This document shows positions 60,783 to 64,000 of a stretch of 64,000 bases of DNA, piece by piece. The DNA is taken from positions 83,258-147,257 of the forward strand of contig NZ_SLWU01000002.1 in the NCBI RefSeq assembly GCF_004345675.1, read 5' to 3'. Below the pieces are notes generated by a model. The model did no database searches. It was not told the origin of the DNA and saw only the letters and a program-made list of their open reading frames with translations. Positions within the stretch are counted from its first letter, which is position 1; each line of letters opens with the position of its first letter. Both the position numbers and the translations under genes were made by a program. This DNA is from Caldanaerobacter subterraneus. GTDB lineage: Bacteria; Bacillota; Thermoanaerobacteria; Thermoanaerobacterales; Thermoanaerobacteraceae.

Positions 60783-61336
60783 GGTCGCTTGAAATAAGGT
60801 TAGGAGGGTCTGGAGGACAGGGGTTAATTCTTGCAGGAATAATTTTGGCAGAAGCGGCAATACTGGATGGGAAGGTAAGCGTGCAGAGCCAATCCTATGG
60901 GCCTGAGGCGAGAGGAGGTTCCAGCAAAGCAGAGGTAATAATAAGCGATGGACCCATTGTGTATCCAAAAGTTTTAAAGCCAGATGTACTGCTGGCTTTG
61001 ACGAGTTCTGCCTATAAAAGCTATAAAGAGGATGTAAAAGAGACAGGGCTTATAATAGTTGACGATTCTGTAGAGGTAGAAAAAGAGAGCAAAGTAAAGA
61101 CATTGAAATTTCCGATATTAAGGACAGCACAGGAAGTTGTAGGAAAAGCATATGTTGCCAATATAGTCTCTCTAGGTGTTATAGCAGAGCTTACAAAGAT
61201 AGTTAGTGAAGAATCTTTAGAAAAAGCTGTTTTAAAGAGAGTGCCGGCTGGCACGGAAGAACTTAACAGAAAAGCTTTAGAAGAGGGTTTTAAGTTGGGG
61301 AAGGTGGAAGATAAATGGGTAGAGCAGATGATTTGA
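60779..61336 (+). CDS. korC: 2-oxoacid:ferredoxin oxidoreductase gamma subunit
   Basis: A 185-residue protein with LGGSGGQGLILAGIILAEAA and QSYGPEARGGSSKAEVIIS, the gamma-domain signature. It completes a four-gene D-A-B-C complex. Substrate is probably 2-oxoglutarate given gdhA nearby, though branched-chain oxoacids are possible. Confidence 0.94.
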   Translation: MRSLEIRLGGSGGQGLILAGIILAEAAILDGKVSVQSQSYGPEARGGSSKAEVIISDGPIVYPKVLKPDVLLALTSSAYKSYKEDVKETGLIIVDDSVEVEKESKVKTLKFPILRTAQEVVGKAYVANIVSLGVIAELTKIVSEESLEKAVLKRVPAGTEELNRKALEEGFKLGKVEDKWVEQMI

Positions 61337-62178
61337 TAAAAAGGATACAGGACAACTATGCGAAGCTTTCTAAAAGCCAAAAGATAATTGCTGAGTACAT
61401 CATTAACCACTACGACAAAGCAGCTTTTATGACAGCAGCTAAACTTGGAGCTACTATAAATATAAGCGAGTCCACTGTTGTCAGATTTGCGAATGCTTTA
61501 GGGTATAATGGATATCCTGAACTGCAAAATGCACTCCAAGAGCTTATAAAAACTAAATTGACTACTGTCCAAAGGCTAGAGATGACAGAAGAAAAAGATG
61601 AGATAGCTGTTTTAAATAACGTTTTAAAATCTGATATAGAAAACATAAAAGAGACTCTTCACGAGATAGATAAAGAAGATTTTAAAAAAGTCGTTTCAAA
61701 AATTCTGGAGGCTTCTAAGATTTATATAGTCGCTTCTAGAAGCTCTATAGTAATTGCTGAATACCTGGCTTTTTACCTCAATCTAATTCGCGGAAATGTC
61801 TCTGTTGTAAAGCCTGGAGTTTCAGACGTATTTGAGCAGATTTTAAGAGTTGGCGAAAATGACCTTGTAATAGGTATAGGTTTTCCCAGGTATTCCAAGA
61901 GAACAGTAGAAGTATTAAAATACGCAAAAACTCAAAGGGCTAAAATTGTGGCTATCACAGACAGCTTAATTTCGCCTTTGACCTCTGTGGCAGATGAGGT
62001 TTTAATTGCTAAAAGCCACATGGCTTCTTTTGTGGATTCTCTTGTGGCGCCTTTGAGCTTGGTCAATGCTCTTGTGGTAGCAGTGGGATTAAAAGAAAGG
62101 GAAAAAGTGGCTGATACTTTTGAAAAACTGGAGAGCATCTGGGATGAATATGGCGTATATATTTCAAAGCAAGGCTAA
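61315..62178 (+). CDS. MurR/RpiR family transcriptional regulator
   Basis: A 287-residue regulator overlapping korC by 22 bases. The N-terminal HTH_6 domain has LSKSQKIIAEYIINHYDKAAFMTAAKLGATINISESTVVRFANALGYNGYPELQ; the C-terminal SIS domain (about 125-260) has IYIVASRSSIVIAEYLAFYL and LVIGIGFPRYSKRTVE. SIS domains bind phosphosugars. Its position between kor and gdhA suggests local control by a sugar-phosphate signal. Confidence 0.92.
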   Translation: MGRADDLIKRIQDNYAKLSKSQKIIAEYIINHYDKAAFMTAAKLGATINISESTVVRFANALGYNGYPELQNALQELIKTKLTTVQRLEMTEEKDEIAVLNNVLKSDIENIKETLHEIDKEDFKKVVSKILEASKIYIVASRSSIVIAEYLAFYLNLIRGNVSVVKPGVSDVFEQILRVGENDLVIGIGFPRYSKRTVEVLKYAKTQRAKIVAITDSLISPLTSVADEVLIAKSHMASFVDSLVAPLSLVNALVVAVGLKEREKVADTFEKLESIWDEYGVYISKQG

Positions 62179-62215
62179 AAATTTGATTTTAAAATAAAGA
62201 ATAGGAGGATGAAAA

Positions 62216-63466
62216 ATGTCCACAGAATCATTAAATCCATTGGTAATTGCTCAAAAGCAAATAAAGAAAGCTTGTGACATTTTAGGAGTTGAGGAGTCAG
62301 TTTACGAGCTTTTGAAAGAGCCAATGAGAGTTCTGGAGGTTTCCATCCCTGTGCAAATGGACGATGGAAGCATAAAAGTCTTCAAGGGATATAGATCGCA
62401 GCACAACGATGCACTAGGTCCTACAAAAGGAGGAATAAGATTCCATCCGGATGTGACTTTAGATGAAGTAAAAGCTTTATCCATGTGGATGACCTTTAAA
62501 TGCGGAGTAGTAGGTCTTCCCTATGGCGGAGCTAAAGGTGGAGTGGTTGTAAATCCAAAAGAACTCTCCAATGATGAACTTCAGAGGCTGAGCAGGGGTT
62601 ATATAAGGGCTATAGCAAGCATAATAGGACCTGAAAAAGACATACCAGCTCCTGATGTTGGAACAAACGCCCAGATTATGGCTTGGATGGTAGATGAATA
62701 CAATAAAATTGTGGGTTACAACAGCCCTGCTGTGATTACGGGAAAACCCCTCATTTACGGCGGTTCAAAAGGGAGAGTGGCAGCTACAGGCTACGGAGTT
62801 GCTCTAATGGCAAGGGAAGCAGTAAAACGTTTAAACATGGATTTTAAGGACTGTACTGTAGCAATTCAGGGGTTTGGAAATGTTGGAAGCCATGCCGGTT
62901 TAAGTCTCCAGAGGTTAGGAGCTAAAATTATAGCAGTGAGCGATGTGTACGGAGGAATATACAATGAAAAAGGAATTGATGCAGAGAAGTTAGTAGAACA
63001 TGTAAACAAAACAGGAACTGTGTGCAATTTTGAGGGAACCACTCCCATCACAAATGAAGAGCTTTTGACGATGAAGGTGGACATATTAGTGTTGGCAGCT
63101 TTAGAAAACCAGATTACCTCTGCTAATGCAAATGAAGTAAAGGCAAAGATAATATGTGAAGGTGCTAACGGACCCACAACTCCAGAAGCCGACAAGATAC
63201 TTTCTGAAAAAGGTGTTTTTGTAGTGCCTGATATACTTGCTAATTCTGGAGGAGTCATAGTCTCTTACTTTGAGTGGGTACAGAATTTGATGAACTATTA
63301 CTGGACTGAGAAAGAAGTAGAAGAGAGGCAGGAAATCATGATGGTAAATGCTTTTAACTCTATATATGATTTAGCACAGCAGTATAAAGTAGACATGAGA
63401 ACTGCAGCCTACATGATTTCAATAAAGAGAGTATATGAGGCCATGAAAGTCAGAGGTTGGCTGTAA
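62216..63466 (+). CDS. gdhA: Glutamate dehydrogenase
   Basis: A 416-residue Glu/Leu/Phe/Val dehydrogenase. GPTKGGIRFHPDVTLDEVKALSMWMTFKCGVVGLPYGGAKGGV holds the catalytic lysines, PAPDVGTNAQIMAWMVDEY follows, and AIQGFGNVGSHAG is the dinucleotide fold. It interconverts glutamate and 2-oxoglutarate, the likely substrate of the kor enzyme just upstream. AGGAGGATG precedes the ATG. Its terminator hairpin is duplicated by insertions downstream. Confidence 0.96.
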   Translation: MSTESLNPLVIAQKQIKKACDILGVEESVYELLKEPMRVLEVSIPVQMDDGSIKVFKGYRSQHNDALGPTKGGIRFHPDVTLDEVKALSMWMTFKCGVVGLPYGGAKGGVVVNPKELSNDELQRLSRGYIRAIASIIGPEKDIPAPDVGTNAQIMAWMVDEYNKIVGYNSPAVITGKPLIYGGSKGRVAATGYGVALMAREAVKRLNMDFKDCTVAIQGFGNVGSHAGLSLQRLGAKIIAVSDVYGGIYNEKGIDAEKLVEHVNKTGTVCNFEGTTPITNEELLTMKVDILVLAALENQITSANANEVKAKIICEGANGPTTPEADKILSEKGVFVVPDILANSGGVIVSYFEWVQNLMNYYWTEKEVEERQEIMMVNAFNSIYDLAQQYKVDMRTAAYMISIKRVYEAMKVRGWL

Positions 63467-63486
63467 AGACCTTCGTTGAAGGTCTC
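63466..63486 (+). repeat. First copy of gdhA terminator hairpin (flanks MITE copy 3)
   Basis: AAGACCTTCGTTGAAGGTCTC repeats exactly at 63737-63757. The stem is AGACCTTC / GAAGGTCT around GTT. It starts on the last base of the gdhA stop codon and is followed by the element rather than a T run. Confidence 0.9.
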
Positions 63487-63736
63487 GGTTTGTTGACAAA
63501 ATTAGAGAAGTGGCATTTTGTGTGTAAATGCGACTTGTTACAAAGCGGTAACAAAACTTAGCGAGCTTGAGGAGCGAAGGCGGGGCGAGCGAAAGCGAGC
63601 GGCCACGTTGAGCCTGAAAGGCGAATTGGCCGGGACCCCGCCTAAGCCCTCAAGCGAGCCTTAGTTTTGTCCCTTTGTAACTCTGGAGCATTAACACAAA
63701 ATGCCACTTAAATGAGAGGGACTTTGTCAACAGTCT
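63487..63736 (+). mobile_element. Terminator-targeting MITE-like palindromic element, copy 3
   Basis: A 250-bp element differing from copy 1 at three positions that I can see. Ends GGTTTGTTGAC and GTCAACAGTCT; internal AAGTGGCATTTTGTGT / ACACAAAATGCCACTT pair; GC-rich self-complementary core. Flanked by exact 21-bp copies of the gdhA terminator hairpin. Lies next to a full-size IS1182-type element with matching tip. Confidence 0.9.
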
Positions 63737-63757
63737 AAGACCTTCGTTGAAGGTCTC
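63737..63757 (+). repeat. Second copy of gdhA terminator hairpin, between MITE and IS element
   Basis: An exact copy of 63466-63486. It is followed directly by the IS1182-type tip (AGACTGTTGACAAA), so it still lacks a T run. A third copy followed by Ts is predicted beyond the window. Confidence 0.9.
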
Positions 63758-63776
63758 AGACTGTTGACAAAATATC

Positions 63777-63812
63777 GGGAACCCGTTATTATGAGAAGGG
63801 TTCCTTGTTTTT
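63777..63812 (+). terminator. Terminator inside the IS left end (blocks read-through into the transposase)
   Basis: GGAACCC (63778-63784) pairs with GGGTTCC (63798-63804), followed by TTGTTTTTT. Placed between the tip and the transposase, it should stop transcription entering from gdhA. Confidence 0.8.
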
Positions 63813-63842
63813 TATGAAGCAAAAGAGGAGAGGAGAAGGAAG

Positions 63843-64000
63843 ATGTTATCAAAGAAACAGGATGCAAGACATCAAATAGAATTTGTAAGCATAGATCAAT
63901 TGGTACCAAAAGATCACCTTTTAAGGAAGATAGAAAGAGTTATAGATTTTAGTTTCATATACGATTTAGTAAAAGACAAATATTCCGAAGATCACGGCAG
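63843..64000 (+). CDS. IS1182-family transposase, N-terminal part (cut by window end)
   Basis: ATG at 63843 after GGAGAAGGAAG. The 52 visible codons read MLSKKQDARHQIEFVSIDQL, then VPKDHLLRKIERVIDFSFIYDLV. VPKDHLLRKI and DFSFIYDLV are typical of IS1182-type DDE transposases (DUF772 N-terminal domain). The catalytic domain lies outside. It probably also moves the MITE copies in this window. Confidence 0.87.
   Translation, partial: MLSKKQDARHQIEFVSIDQLVPKDHLLRKIERVIDFSFIYDLVKDKYSEDHG

Larger units (their letters stand above)
63758..64000 (+). mobile_element. IS1182-type insertion sequence, left end (right end outside window)
   Basis: It begins AGACTGTTGACAAAATATCGGG; the first 14 bases match the reverse complement of the right tip of the MITE copies. 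After the tip come a terminator hairpin and a transposase start. It is inserted at the same gdhA terminator as MITE copy 3. The stretch 63467-63842 otherwise holds no gene. Confidence 0.85.

Noticed and set aside
63727..63909. A 60-residue minus-strand ORF across the IS left end
   Set aside because: It is antisense to the hairpin, terminator and transposase start and has no family features.

Overview
This window is from a low-GC, spore-forming, thermophilic clostridium, most likely Thermoanaerobacter or Caldanaerobacter. That placement rests on A/T-rich codon use, frequent TTG and GTG starts, a near-complete set of Clostridia-type sporulation genes, ferredoxin-linked 2-oxoacid metabolism, and an OLE RNA with its OapA partner, which is known from extremophilic Firmicutes. 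Every convincing gene lies on the + strand across all 64 kb.

Layout. 0-6.2 kb: type IV pilus operon (pilC end, major pilin, prepilin peptidase, four pseudopilins, comFB, pilM, pilN, pilO). 6.2-12.6 kb: aroK, an AP-endonuclease-like TIM barrel, proB-proA, aroQ, an M24 peptidase, efp and a very acidic zinc-ribbon protein. 12.7-17.7 kb: complete spoIIIAA-AH. 17.7-31.1 kb: Asp23-nusB-folD-xseAB-ispA, then the ~570-nt OLE RNA and oapA, dxs, tlyA, nadK, argR, recN, spoIVB and spo0A. 31.2-37.7 kb: a steA-steB-glycosyltransferase envelope cluster, nudF and an endonuclease Q-like gene. 37.7-44.5 kb: spoIIM, a catalytically degenerate XerD, dacF, spoIIAA-AB-sigF, a dodecin with a possible membrane anchor, and spoVAC-AD-AE. 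44.8-55.5 kb: CCA enzyme, M50 protease, scpAB, gerW-like ytfJ, a second D,D-carboxypeptidase, an Fe-S flavoprotein pair, rluB, speE and speB. 55.6-63.5 kb: carboxyltransferase, LysM coat-like protein, surE, korDABC, an RpiR regulator and gdhA. 63.7 kb to the end: the left end of an IS1182-type element.

Four things stand out. (1) OLE RNA with its own sigma-A-like promoter, directly followed by oapA, inside the isoprenoid cluster. (2) Three copies of a ~250-bp, largely self-complementary element at 44.5, 50.1 and 63.5 kb. Each sits in a rho-independent terminator and is flanked by a duplicate of the whole terminator hairpin (20-27 bp). Its tips match the adjacent IS1182-type element, so it looks like a terminator-targeting MITE moved by that transposase. 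(3) A recurring leader design at spoIVB, spoIIM and dacF, probably also at the LysM gene and the gene at 50460. The Shine-Dalgarno lies in the 3' arm of a long inverted repeat and a sporulation-type promoter, where recognisable, lies in or across the 5' arm and loop. Read-through mRNA would be masked, while the gene's own transcript would not. (4) A dodecin placed under a forespore-type promoter ahead of spoVA, and an XerD homologue lacking four of six catalytic residues.

The sporulation genes form a coherent cascade: sigma-H-type promoters precede spo0A and spoIIA, sigma-E-type promoters precede spoIIIA and spoIIM, and forespore-type promoters precede spoIVB, dacF and dodecin-spoVA. All functional calls come from reading motifs and gene order; no database search was run.
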